From: JBJXFY01 sp046155815
GTDB lineage: Bacteria > Verrucomicrobiota > Verrucomicrobiia > Limisphaerales > CAIMTB01
DNA length: 10,433 bases
Assembly (NCBI GenBank): GCA_046155815.1
Contig: JBJXFY010000388.1
Coordinates: 1-10,433, forward strand
Direction: 5' to 3'
Shown here: positions 1 through 5,819 of the stretch, piece after piece
Numbering within the stretch: the stretch's first letter is position 1
Layout of the letters: every line of letters starts with the position of its first letter
Translations under genes and position numbers: made by a program
The notes under the pieces: model-generated
Told to the model about the DNA's origin: nothing
Database searches by the model: none
What the model saw: the letters and a program-made list of their open reading frames with translations, nothing else

Positions 1-915
1 GACGCCGTCGCGCTCGTCCTGTCGGAGGAAGGTTGTCAGCAGTTGATGAACGAGGCCGCCGCCCAGCAATTCGTGATGGACGCCTTCGGTCATCTCAAGG
101 CGATCGGCGCGAGCGCGGCCGCCCGGCCGCTGCTCGACAAGGCGCGGGAGGCCGCGGGCAAGGGCCTGCAGAAGCGCGCCCTTGAGCTCGCCGACGAGGC
201 CGTGGCCGCAGCGCCGGACGACCTGCCTCCGCGAATCTTTCGCGCCGGCCTGCACCTGCAGAACGCCCGGCTGCCGGAAGCGGTGGTGGACCTCAACAGG
301 CTCATCGAGATCCAACCGGACCGGCCGGACTGGTGGCAGACGCGGGGCGAGACACGCTTCAGGGTCGGCGACCCTACCGGGGCGGTGGCTGATTTCGACG
401 AAGTGATCCGGCTTCGGCCGCAGTCGGCGCCGAAGCATTGGCAGCGGGGCATCGCGCTGTTTTATGAAGGCCGGTACGCGGACGGGCGCGACCAGTTCGC
501 GCTGCACCGGCAGGTGAACCCGGACGACGTGGAGAACGCGACGTGGCACTTCCTCTGCGCCGCGAAGCTCGACGGCTTCGACAAGGCGCGGGCGCAACTG
601 CTGCCGGTCGGCCCGGATGGCCGGGTGCCGATGAAGGAGGTGTACGCCCTCTATGCTGGCAAGGGGTCCGTGGTGGACATCGAGGCCGCCGTGGCTGCGG
701 AGCCGCCGGGTGCGCGGCGGCAGAGCGCGCGCTTCTACGCCGACCTGTACCTGGCGTTGTACGAGGAGGCGGCGGGACGGCGGGGCGCTTCCGCGCGCTA
801 CATCACGGCGGCGGCGAAGGATTTCGCCCAGCACGGCTACATGGGGGACGTGGCGCGGATCCATGCGCTGTGGCTGACGGACGAGCTGGCGAAGGCGGGG
901 GGGAAGAAGCCGTAG
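1..915 (+). CDS. Catalase C-terminal-like segment fused in frame to a TPR protein (5' partial)
   Basis: The frame is open to the left edge, so the gene probably starts outside the window; TTG at 43 and ATG at 46, behind GGAGGAAGG at 24-32, are internal start candidates. Residues coded by about nt 1-145 (DAVALVLSEEGCQQL, FVMDAFGHLKAIG, ARPLLDKA) resemble the end of the C-terminal flavodoxin/DJ-1-like domain of large-subunit (clade 2) catalases. From about nt 130 the protein becomes tetratricopeptide repeats, roughly at nt 130-222, 223-324, 325-426 and 427-528. A helical tail follows with HWQRGIALFYEGRYADG and VENATWHFLCAAK, a pattern I associate with TPR proteins of planctomycetes and verrucomicrobia. 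TPRs bind protein partners, so no enzymatic role can be read from this part. No signal peptide is visible, although relatives of the TPR part are often exported. The usual last 40-50 catalase residues are absent. The TPR part is secure; the catalase link rests on motif memory. Confidence 0.75.
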   Translation, partial: DAVALVLSEEGCQQLMNEAAAQQFVMDAFGHLKAIGASAAARPLLDKAREAAGKGLQKRALELADEAVAAAPDDLPPRIFRAGLHLQNARLPEAVVDLNRLIEIQPDRPDWWQTRGETRFRVGDPTGAVADFDEVIRLRPQSAPKHWQRGIALFYEGRYADGRDQFALHRQVNPDDVENATWHFLCAAKLDGFDKARAQLLPVGPDGRVPMKEVYALYAGKGSVVDIEAAVAAEPPGARRQSARFYADLYLALYEEAAGRRGASARYITAAAKDFAQHGYMGDVARIHALWLTDELAKAGGKKP

Positions 916-1131
916 GGAAAGTCCCAGGCGACAAGTTCCAAGAAAGCTCCGAGCTCCAAAGCCGCCGCCGCCGCGTGGGCAATTGAAGGGGGGCGCGTCC
1001 GGGCAAATCTGCGCTACTGCGGCCGGGCCGACCGACAGGCACGGGGCAGTGACCGGATGCGCCAGTTGAGGGGCGGAACTTTTTTGGAGCTTGGAGCTTG
1101 GAACTTGGAGCTTCCAGACTTCTCCCTTCCG
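916..1131. repeat. Spacer with inverted CTTGGAG/CTTGGAA-type repeats
   Basis: This gene-free spacer carries short tandem units of the form GGAGCTT/GGAACTT at 1086-1114 and reverse-complement copies at 931-960. AAGTTCCAAG (933-942) is the exact complement of CTTGGAACTT (1097-1106), and AGCTCCAAA (952-960) of TTTGGAGCT (1083-1091). The copies therefore face each other across about 120 bp and could close a large hairpin. The right copy is read as LELGAWNLEL when the next gene is called from an upstream ATG at 1057, which creates a false N-terminal extension. I recall similar strings as dispersed spacer repeats in verrucomicrobial genomes, but their function is unknown to me. Confidence 0.55.
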
Positions 1132-1938
1132 ATGAATCTCTTCAATCTCTCCGGCGACGTGGCGGTGGTGATCGGCGCCACGGGCGTGCTCGGCGGCGCA
1201 CTGGCGGAGGGCCTGGCCGCCGCCGGCGCAAAGGTCGCCGTGCTGGGCCGCAACCCCGAACGGGGCGCGGCCTGCGTCCGGCGCATCCGCGAGGCCGGCG
1301 GGACGGCGGAGTTCTTCGCCGCGGACGCGATGGAGCGGGCCAGCCTGAAGGCCGCGCATGAGGCGGTGGCTTCGGCCCTCGGCCGACCCGTCATTCTGGT
1401 CAACGCCGCGGGGGGCAACGATCCGCGCGTGACCGTGACCGCGGAGCGCGCGTTCGAGCACATCGGGCTGGAGGACTGGCGGGTGAACTTCGACCTGAAC
1501 CTCGTCGGCGGGGTTCTGCTGCCGTGCCAGGAGTTTGGCCCGGCGATGACGGGGGCGGGGCGGGGAAGCATCATCAACATCGCCAGTGTATCCGCGCACC
1601 TCCCGCTGTCGCGGGTGGTCGCGTACTCGGCGTCGAAGGCGGCGGTGCTGAGCCTGACGCAGTTCCTCGCCCGCGAGTGGGCGCCGCGCGGCGTGCGGGT
1701 GAACTCGATCACGCCAGGCTTCTTCCCGGCGGAGCAGAACCGGAAGCTGCTGTTCCACGAGGACGGCTCGCCGACGCCGCGCACGCAGGCAGTCTGGGGC
1801 CACACGCCGATGGGCCGTTTCGGCGAGGCGCGCGAGCTGGTGGGTGCGGCGGTGTTCCTTGCGAGCCAGGGGGCGAGCAGCTTCGTGACGGGCACGGACG
1901 TGCGCGTGGACGGAGGGTTCCTGAGCCAGACGATCTGA
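1132..1938 (+). CDS. Short-chain dehydrogenase/reductase, mannonate/gluconate oxidoreductase-like
   Basis: This is a 268-residue classical SDR, a cytosolic NAD(P)-dependent oxidoreductase with a Rossmann fold. The nucleotide-binding turn GATGVLGG is at 15-22, the structural NAAGG at 91-95, the catalytic-type Asn at 123, Ser at 152 or 154 (NIASVSAH), and the YxxxK pair at Tyr165/Lys169 (YSASKAA). The family-typical VDGGF lies near the end. The segments FFPAEQNRKLL, DGSPTPR and HTPMGRFGE resemble SDRs annotated as D-mannonate or gluconate 5-oxidoreductases, so sugar-acid metabolism is a reasonable guess, but substrate cannot be read from sequence. I chose ATG 1132 over ATG 1057 because the first 25 codons of the longer form translate a spacer repeat, while MNLFNLSGDVAVV is a normal SDR start. 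No clear Shine-Dalgarno precedes it. It stands alone, with no sugar-acid genes next to it. Confidence 0.88.
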   Translation: MNLFNLSGDVAVVIGATGVLGGALAEGLAAAGAKVAVLGRNPERGAACVRRIREAGGTAEFFAADAMERASLKAAHEAVASALGRPVILVNAAGGNDPRVTVTAERAFEHIGLEDWRVNFDLNLVGGVLLPCQEFGPAMTGAGRGSIINIASVSAHLPLSRVVAYSASKAAVLSLTQFLAREWAPRGVRVNSITPGFFPAEQNRKLLFHEDGSPTPRTQAVWGHTPMGRFGEARELVGAAVFLASQGASSFVTGTDVRVDGGFLSQTI

Positions 1939-1999
1939 CCGGCGCGGCTTCGGTTTGCACGAAGTTGCCGGCAGCACGTTCGGCACGACGGGAAAAGGT

Positions 2000-2027
2000 T
2001 TGACCATCTCCCGCGCCTCCGTACCCT
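2000..2027 (+). promoter_or_regulatory. Candidate promoter of the ilvN-ilvC leader transcript
   Basis: TTGACC (2000-2005) is followed after 16 bp by TACCCT (2022-2027), which keeps the key T, A and final T of a -10 box. Transcription would start near 2034, only about eight bases before the leader-peptide ATG at 2042, giving a very short 5' end as is common for attenuator leaders. The -10 box is weak, so this rests mainly on position and spacing. Confidence 0.4.
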
Positions 2028-2041
2028 CCCGGCCCGTGAAT

Positions 2042-2092
2042 ATGAACGCGAACGTCGTACGCGAGCTGGTCGCCCCGGTCGTCCGGGGCTGA
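2042..2092 (+). CDS. Valine-rich leader peptide upstream of ilvN
   Basis: A 16-codon ORF encodes MNANVVRELVAPVVRG and ends with TGA at 2090-2092. Five of 16 residues are Val (two VV pairs plus one) and one is Leu, the composition expected of a leader peptide that senses charged Val/Leu tRNA ahead of acetolactate synthase genes. It starts 148 bases before ilvN and is followed directly by leader hairpins and a terminator. Its last codons lie inside a hairpin: GCCCCGG (2072-2078) pairs with CCGGGGC (2083-2089) around a TCGT loop. In-frame GTG at 2036 is another possible start. No Shine-Dalgarno is visible, consistent with a near-leaderless transcript. Codon composition and position are seen; the attenuation role is inferred from well-known ilv leader systems. 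GC-rich chance ORFs of this size are common, hence moderate confidence. Confidence 0.55.
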   Translation: MNANVVRELVAPVVRG

Positions 2093-2093
2093 C

Positions 2094-2125
2094 GCGGCCT
2101 GCGTCCGAACGCCCGCCCAGGCCGC
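2094..2125 (+). promoter_or_regulatory. Leader RNA hairpin overlapping the terminator arm (antiterminator candidate)
   Basis: GCGGCCTG (2094-2101) is the exact complement of CAGGCCGC (2118-2125), an 8-bp helix with a 16-base loop. Its 3' arm takes up bases 2123-2125, the foot of the terminator stem, so the two helices cannot both be complete. A further 10-bp alternative pairs AACGCCCGCC (2108-2117) with GGCGGGCGTT (2143-2152). Mutually exclusive helices between a leader peptide and a terminator are the signature of attenuation. Which fold is favoured under stalling has not been worked out. Confidence 0.4.
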
Positions 2126-2158
2126 CCGCCCTCCCGACCGGAGGCGGGCGTTTGCTTT
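2123..2158 (+). terminator. Attenuator terminator before ilvN
   Basis: CGCCCGCC (2123-2130) pairs with GGCGGGCG (2143-2150). Past a bulged C2131 the stem continues TCC (2132-2134) with GGA (2140-2142), around the loop CGACC. It is followed by TTTGCTTT (2151-2158). An 11-bp GC stem with a broken T tract, between a Val-rich leader ORF and the ilvN start 31 bases later, fits an intrinsic attenuator terminator. Confidence 0.6.
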
Positions 2159-2189
2159 CCGGCGGGCGCGGCGGATCACCCGACACACC

Positions 2190-2663
2190 ATGCGCCACAC
2201 GATTTCGGTCCTCGTCGAAAACAAGTTCGGCGTGCTGACGCGCGTCGCCGGCCTGTTTAGCGGCCGGGGCTACAACATTGACTCGCTGAACGTCGCGCCC
2301 ACGCACGACGGCTCGCTCTCGCGCATGACCATCGTCACGCGCGGCGACGACGCGACGGTCGAGCAGATCGTCAAGCAGCTCGACAAGCTGGTGGACGTGG
2401 TGAAGGTCACGGACTACGGGGCGGGTGACTACATTGACCGCGAGCTGGTGCTCATCAAGGTGAAGGCCGAGCCGCAGAACCGTGCCGAGATCTGCCAGAT
2501 GGCCGAACTCTTCCGCGCCAAGGTCGTGGACGTGCAGCCGGACAGCCTGACGATCGAGATCACCGGCGGGGAGGGGAAGATCGAGAAGTTCATCGCGTTG
2601 ATGAAGGACTTCGGCATCGTGGACCTCACGCGGACGGGGCAGGTGGCGCTGCCGCGCAAATGA
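2190..2663 (+). CDS. ilvN: Acetolactate synthase small (regulatory) subunit
   Basis: This 157-residue protein is the regulatory subunit of acetohydroxyacid synthase, the first common enzyme of Val/Leu/Ile synthesis; it binds the catalytic subunit IlvB and confers valine feedback. The N-terminal ACT domain covers about 3-77, with RHTISVLVENKFGVLTRVAG and GYNIDSLNV (27-35). The small-subunit C-terminal domain follows, ending near LTRTGQVALPRK. By alignment from memory with E. coli IlvH, Gly14 and Asn29, positions tied to valine response, are both present, so it should still be valine-sensitive. Length is close to the usual 160-170. The ATG at 2190 has no strong Shine-Dalgarno and lies 31 bases after the attenuator terminator. 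It is followed 77 bases later by ilvC. The catalytic partner ilvB, usually adjacent, is not in the window. Confidence 0.95.
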   Translation: MRHTISVLVENKFGVLTRVAGLFSGRGYNIDSLNVAPTHDGSLSRMTIVTRGDDATVEQIVKQLDKLVDVVKVTDYGAGDYIDRELVLIKVKAEPQNRAEICQMAELFRAKVVDVQPDSLTIEITGGEGKIEKFIALMKDFGIVDLTRTGQVALPRK

Positions 2664-2740
2664 ACCCGCCCGATCTGACTTGAACTGAAAGACCACGGAT
2701 CCTCGCACCTCCACCCACTGCACCCGGCAAGACTTTTCCC

Positions 2741-3763
2741 ATGGCCAAAATCTATACCGACAAAGACGCCGACCTGAACGTGTTCAAGGGCAAGACACTT
2801 GCCGTGCTGGGCTTCGGCTCGCAGGGGCATGCCCACGCCCTCAACCTCAAGGACAGCGGCGCGAACGTCATCATCGGCCTCTACGAAGGCTCGAAGTCGA
2901 TCCCCGTCGCCCGTGACTACGGCTTCGAGGTCGTGCCCACCGCCGAGGCGGTCAAGCGCGCCGACGTGATCTTTGTGGCGCTGCCCGACACCAAGCAGGC
3001 GAAGGTCTTCAAGAACGACATCGCGCCAAACCTGCGCAAGGGCCAGACGCTGCTCTTCAGCCACGGCTTTTCGGTGCACTTCAAGACGCTCGTGCCGCCT
3101 GCGGACGTGAACGTGATCCTCGTTGCGCCGAAGGGACCGGGGCACATCGTCCGCCGCCAGTTCGCCGAGGGAAAGGGTGTGCCCAGCCTGATCGCCATCT
3201 ACCAGAACCCCGGCAAGGACGCGAAGCGCATCGCCCTGGCCTGGGCCAAGGGCATCGGCGGCACCCGCGCCGGCGTGCTCGAGACCACCTTCAAGGAGGA
3301 GACGGAGACCGACCTGTTCGGCGAGCAGACCGTGCTCTGCGGCGGGGCCAGTGCACTGGTGCAGGCGGGCTATGAGACGCTGGTAGAGGCCGGCTACTCG
3401 TCCGAGATGGCGTACTTCGAGTGTCTGCACGAGCTGAAGCTGATCGTGGACCTGATGAACGAGGCGGGCATCGCCGGAATGCGCTTCTCGATCTCCGAGA
3501 CGGCCAAGTGGGGTGACCTGACCGTCGGCCCGAAGATCATTGACGCGTCCGTCAAGAAGCGGATGAAGGCCGCGCTGAAGGACATCCAGAGCGGCAAGTT
3601 CGCGAAGGACTGGGTGAAGGAGTACGAATCCGGCTACCGCAAGTACAATTCCCTGCTCATCGCCGGCGAAAAGCACGGCATTGAGCGCACCGGCGCACGG
3701 CTCCGCGCCCTCATGCCCTGGCTCAAGAAGCGCTCCATCAAGGGCGCGCAGGCCGCGTACTGA
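2741..3763 (+). CDS. ilvC: Ketol-acid reductoisomerase, class I
   Basis: This cytosolic enzyme (340 residues, normal for class I) converts acetolactate and acetohydroxybutyrate to dihydroxy acids with Mg2+ and NAD(P)H, the second common step of Val/Leu/Ile synthesis. The Rossmann domain has GFGSQGHAHA (24-33), and APKGPGH is at 129-135. The knotted C-terminal domain holds the metal and catalytic acids in DLFGEQ (Asp191, Glu195), Glu227 and Glu231, with Ser252 in SISETA. The beta2-alphaB cofactor loop reads LYEGSKSI (47-54); the Arg common at its first position is Tyr and the next residue is Glu, so NADPH versus NADH preference is uncertain. It probably shares a transcript with ilvN (77-base gap, no terminator seen) and is thus under the same leader control. 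ATG 2741 gives the family N-terminus; no clear Shine-Dalgarno. Confidence 0.97.
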   Translation: MAKIYTDKDADLNVFKGKTLAVLGFGSQGHAHALNLKDSGANVIIGLYEGSKSIPVARDYGFEVVPTAEAVKRADVIFVALPDTKQAKVFKNDIAPNLRKGQTLLFSHGFSVHFKTLVPPADVNVILVAPKGPGHIVRRQFAEGKGVPSLIAIYQNPGKDAKRIALAWAKGIGGTRAGVLETTFKEETETDLFGEQTVLCGGASALVQAGYETLVEAGYSSEMAYFECLHELKLIVDLMNEAGIAGMRFSISETAKWGDLTVGPKIIDASVKKRMKAALKDIQSGKFAKDWVKEYESGYRKYNSLLIAGEKHGIERTGARLRALMPWLKKRSIKGAQAAY

Positions 3764-3778
3764 GGAGTGAGTTGACCG

Positions 3779-3812
3779 GCAACTTCCCCGGGGAGCCCCT
3801 TGGGGAAGTTGC
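3779..3812. terminator. Hairpin between convergent ilvC and marC-family genes
   Basis: GCAACTTCCCC (3779-3789) pairs perfectly with GGGGAAGTTGC (3802-3812), an 11-bp stem around a 12-base loop that itself holds GGGG and CCCC. It starts 16 bases after the ilvC stop and lies 46 bases past the stop of the convergent gene. Neither strand has a T tract, so it may be a bidirectional terminator of the stem-only kind or an mRNA 3'-end stabiliser. Confidence 0.5.
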
Positions 3813-3858
3813 GTACTGTGCCAGCGGTGCCCTTCAAGCCGAAGGTACCGGGCAGCCC

Positions 3859-4488
3859 TTACTTCACGATCCCCAGGTCCCGCAGCGCGTTGATCATGAA
3901 CTGGAAGCTGATCGCCGCGAGCAGCAGGCCCATGAGGCGCTCGGTGAGCTTCAGGGCGATGGGGTTCAGCCAACGTGCGCTGCGGGCGCCAAGGGCGAAG
4001 ATCGCGAACGCCAGCAGGCAGACGACGACGATGACCAGCAGCAGACCGGCCTGCTTGTAGAGGTCGTCGGCCTTGCTCTGGAGCAGGATCACGGACGACA
4101 TCGCCCCGGGGCCGGCCAGCAGGGGAACTCCGAGCGGCGTGATCGCCACGTCGTCCTTGGTCGCGCCTTCGGCCGTCTCCTCGCTCGTCTCGCGCACGCG
4201 CGACGGCTGGGCGCGCAGCATGTCCAGCGCGATGAGCAGGAGCACAATGCACCCGGCGAACTGCACCGCGGGCAGGGAAATGCCCAGCAGGCGGAGAATC
4301 CATGTCCCCGCCAGCGCGAAGCCCAGCAGCACGCCGGCCGCGACCAGCGAGGCAATGCGCGCCATCCGCACGCGCTTGGCCACGGAATCGCCCGGCGTCA
4401 TCGCGAGGAATACCGGCACGGTTGCGATCGGGTCCATGATCACGAACAGCGAGCTGAACGCGAAGAGCAGGTACTCCGGGAGGCTCAT
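3859..4488 (-). CDS. MarC-family integral membrane protein
   Basis: A 209-residue inner-membrane protein with about six hydrophobic helices (near 5-25, 45-65, 69-90, 115-137, 146-168, 184-203). The MarC (UPF0056/NAAT) signatures are clear: DPIATVPVFLAMTP at 19-32 and ITPLGVPLLAGPGAMSS at 116-132, ending with LLLAAISFQFMINAL. A polar, acidic loop (about 95-113) separates the two halves. The name comes from the mar locus, but an antibiotic-resistance role is not supported for the family in general and the transported substrate is unknown. Its ATG at 4488-4486 overlaps the TGA of the upstream gene (ATGA), with AAGGAG two bases before the start, so translation is probably coupled. It is the last gene of the proA operon. 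Family is secure, function open. Confidence 0.93.
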   Translation of the reverse strand: MSLPEYLLFAFSSLFVIMDPIATVPVFLAMTPGDSVAKRVRMARIASLVAAGVLLGFALAGTWILRLLGISLPAVQFAGCIVLLLIALDMLRAQPSRVRETSEETAEGATKDDVAITPLGVPLLAGPGAMSSVILLQSKADDLYKQAGLLLVIVVVCLLAFAIFALGARSARWLNPIALKLTERLMGLLLAAISFQFMINALRDLGIVK

Positions 4489-5819
4489 GGCTCCTTCCCC
4501 CCTGGGACGACGGTGCAGGGGGCCAGCACGGCGTCCGCCATGCCGTGGACGATCTTCTTGTCCGCGGGCGTGACGGTGGCCAGCACGCCGCCGAGGTGCG
4601 CCCGTGCGGCGTCACCCTCGCCGTGGACGAAGTAGTAGGGACAGAGCCGCACCCGGCCGGGCAGGGGATGCACGGCGCCGGTGTCCGGGTCGGCCCACTC
4701 GCTCCGGACCAGGGCGGGCTTGTGATAGCGCTGGAGCAGCCACGGTGAGGTGGGCCACGCCGCAAGGGCCGTATCCACCGCGGCGGCCCAGTCCGCCTGG
4801 GACAAGTCACTTCCGAGGTGGACGCCCCGGGCGCCCCAGGCCTGGTCCGAGAAGCCGGACACCTTGAGGATCAGGTCGCGCTCGCGCTGCGAGAGTGACT
4901 TGAGCTGCGACCACTCGGTGAGTTCGAGGCCGGGATAGGCCGCGTGCGGGGGCAGGGGGGCGGGATCCAGCACCCAGGAGCGGGGCACGAGCTTCTTGAG
5001 GCGGTTGAGGAAGGACTCGCCCAGTTCGCGCCGCCAGAGTTCGTGGAGGTTGCGGTTCCAGAGCAGCGCGAGCAGCAGCTTCTCCTCGAAGATCGGACGC
5101 GGAGGCGGCGTAAGGTGGAGACGCTTCTCCCGCGCGGCGGCGAAGAGCGGGCCGGCGGCGGGGACGTTGGCGACATCGAACAGTTCGAAGAAGCGATAGG
5201 CGGCCGCGCCCTCGGATAAGTTGGAGAATTGTGAATCGTGAACGGTGAACCTTTCCGCGCCGAGCTGTCCCGCGAGCCATTCCATCTCGGGCCGGTAGGT
5301 GGCCGATTCTTCCGACACGACGATGTGGACGCGGGGCGCATTGCCGAAGATGCCGGCGAAGCCGTCGAGCATCCCGCGCGCGCCTCCGATCACGTCGAAG
5401 CCAAGGACGGCGTAGGCCTGGTTCAACCACGCCGTGAGGCCGATGCCGCCCGGCACGGAGTCGAGCTCGCTGATCGCGAGACCGTCGTCGGTGACGAGCA
5501 CGTCGGGCCGGATGACTCGCGGCAGCTCGTTGCGGAGGGCGGCGTCGCGTTGGAGGGCGATGAGTTCCGGCGGCTTGCCGTGGTCCAGCAGTTCCGCGAC
5601 CCAGGCCGGCGCCCGGCCCTCGGCGCTGCGACGGTAGAGCAGGTTCGTGGCGCGGTGGAACTGCAGCAGCAACCGCCCGAGTGATTGAAATTCACGCGCG
5701 ACCTCCGCCGGCAGCGGGAACGGAGCGGTGGCGATGCGCCAGCTTTGTCCGGCGAAGAGGCCGCCCGGCGGCAGCGCGGCGCGGATGCGGCGGGCAATCT
5801 CTGCCGGGGCCTGGTTCAT
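4485..5819 (-). CDS. ATP-grasp-like protein of unknown substrate (circularly permuted type?)
   Basis: A 444-residue soluble protein I cannot name. Several blocks look like the circularly permuted ATP-grasp / glutathionylspermidine-synthase-like group: RPDVLVTDDG (104-113), ELDSVPGGIG (118-127), VVSEESATYRPEM (167-179), and a lysine-plus-glycine segment LILKVSGFSDQAWGARGV (316-333), followed by a PWLLQRYHKP stretch. Such enzymes ligate a carboxylate to an amine or thiol with ATP, so a peptide or amide ligase role is possible but not shown. No signal peptide or membrane helix is apparent. The ATG at 5819-5817 overlaps the proA TGA (ATGA), and its own stop overlaps the next start, so the three genes are tightly coupled. 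An upstream open stretch in the same frame to 6692 is only the out-of-frame shadow of proA; MNQAPAE is the proper start. The gene is certain, the fold assignment moderate. Confidence 0.8.
   Translation of the reverse strand: MNQAPAEIARRIRAALPPGGLFAGQSWRIATAPFPLPAEVAREFQSLGRLLLQFHRATNLLYRRSAEGRAPAWVAELLDHGKPPELIALQRDAALRNELPRVIRPDVLVTDDGLAISELDSVPGGIGLTAWLNQAYAVLGFDVIGGARGMLDGFAGIFGNAPRVHIVVSEESATYRPEMEWLAGQLGAERFTVHDSQFSNLSEGAAAYRFFELFDVANVPAAGPLFAAAREKRLHLTPPPRPIFEEKLLLALLWNRNLHELWRRELGESFLNRLKKLVPRSWVLDPAPLPPHAAYPGLELTEWSQLKSLSQRERDLILKVSGFSDQAWGARGVHLGSDLSQADWAAAVDTALAAWPTSPWLLQRYHKPALVRSEWADPDTGAVHPLPGRVRLCPYYFVHGEGDAARAHLGGVLATVTPADKKIVHGMADAVLAPCTVVPGGKEP

Noticed and set aside
1014..2723. 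569-codon minus-strand open frame
   Set aside because: Antisense shadow of the SDR gene and ilvN in GC-rich DNA; Arg/Ala/Pro-rich, no motif, and the plus-strand genes have clear family signatures.
2429..4810. 793-codon minus-strand open frame
   Set aside because: Runs antisense through ilvC and out of frame through the marC-family and ATP-grasp-like genes; composition is repetitive His/Arg/Leu/Asp with no domain.
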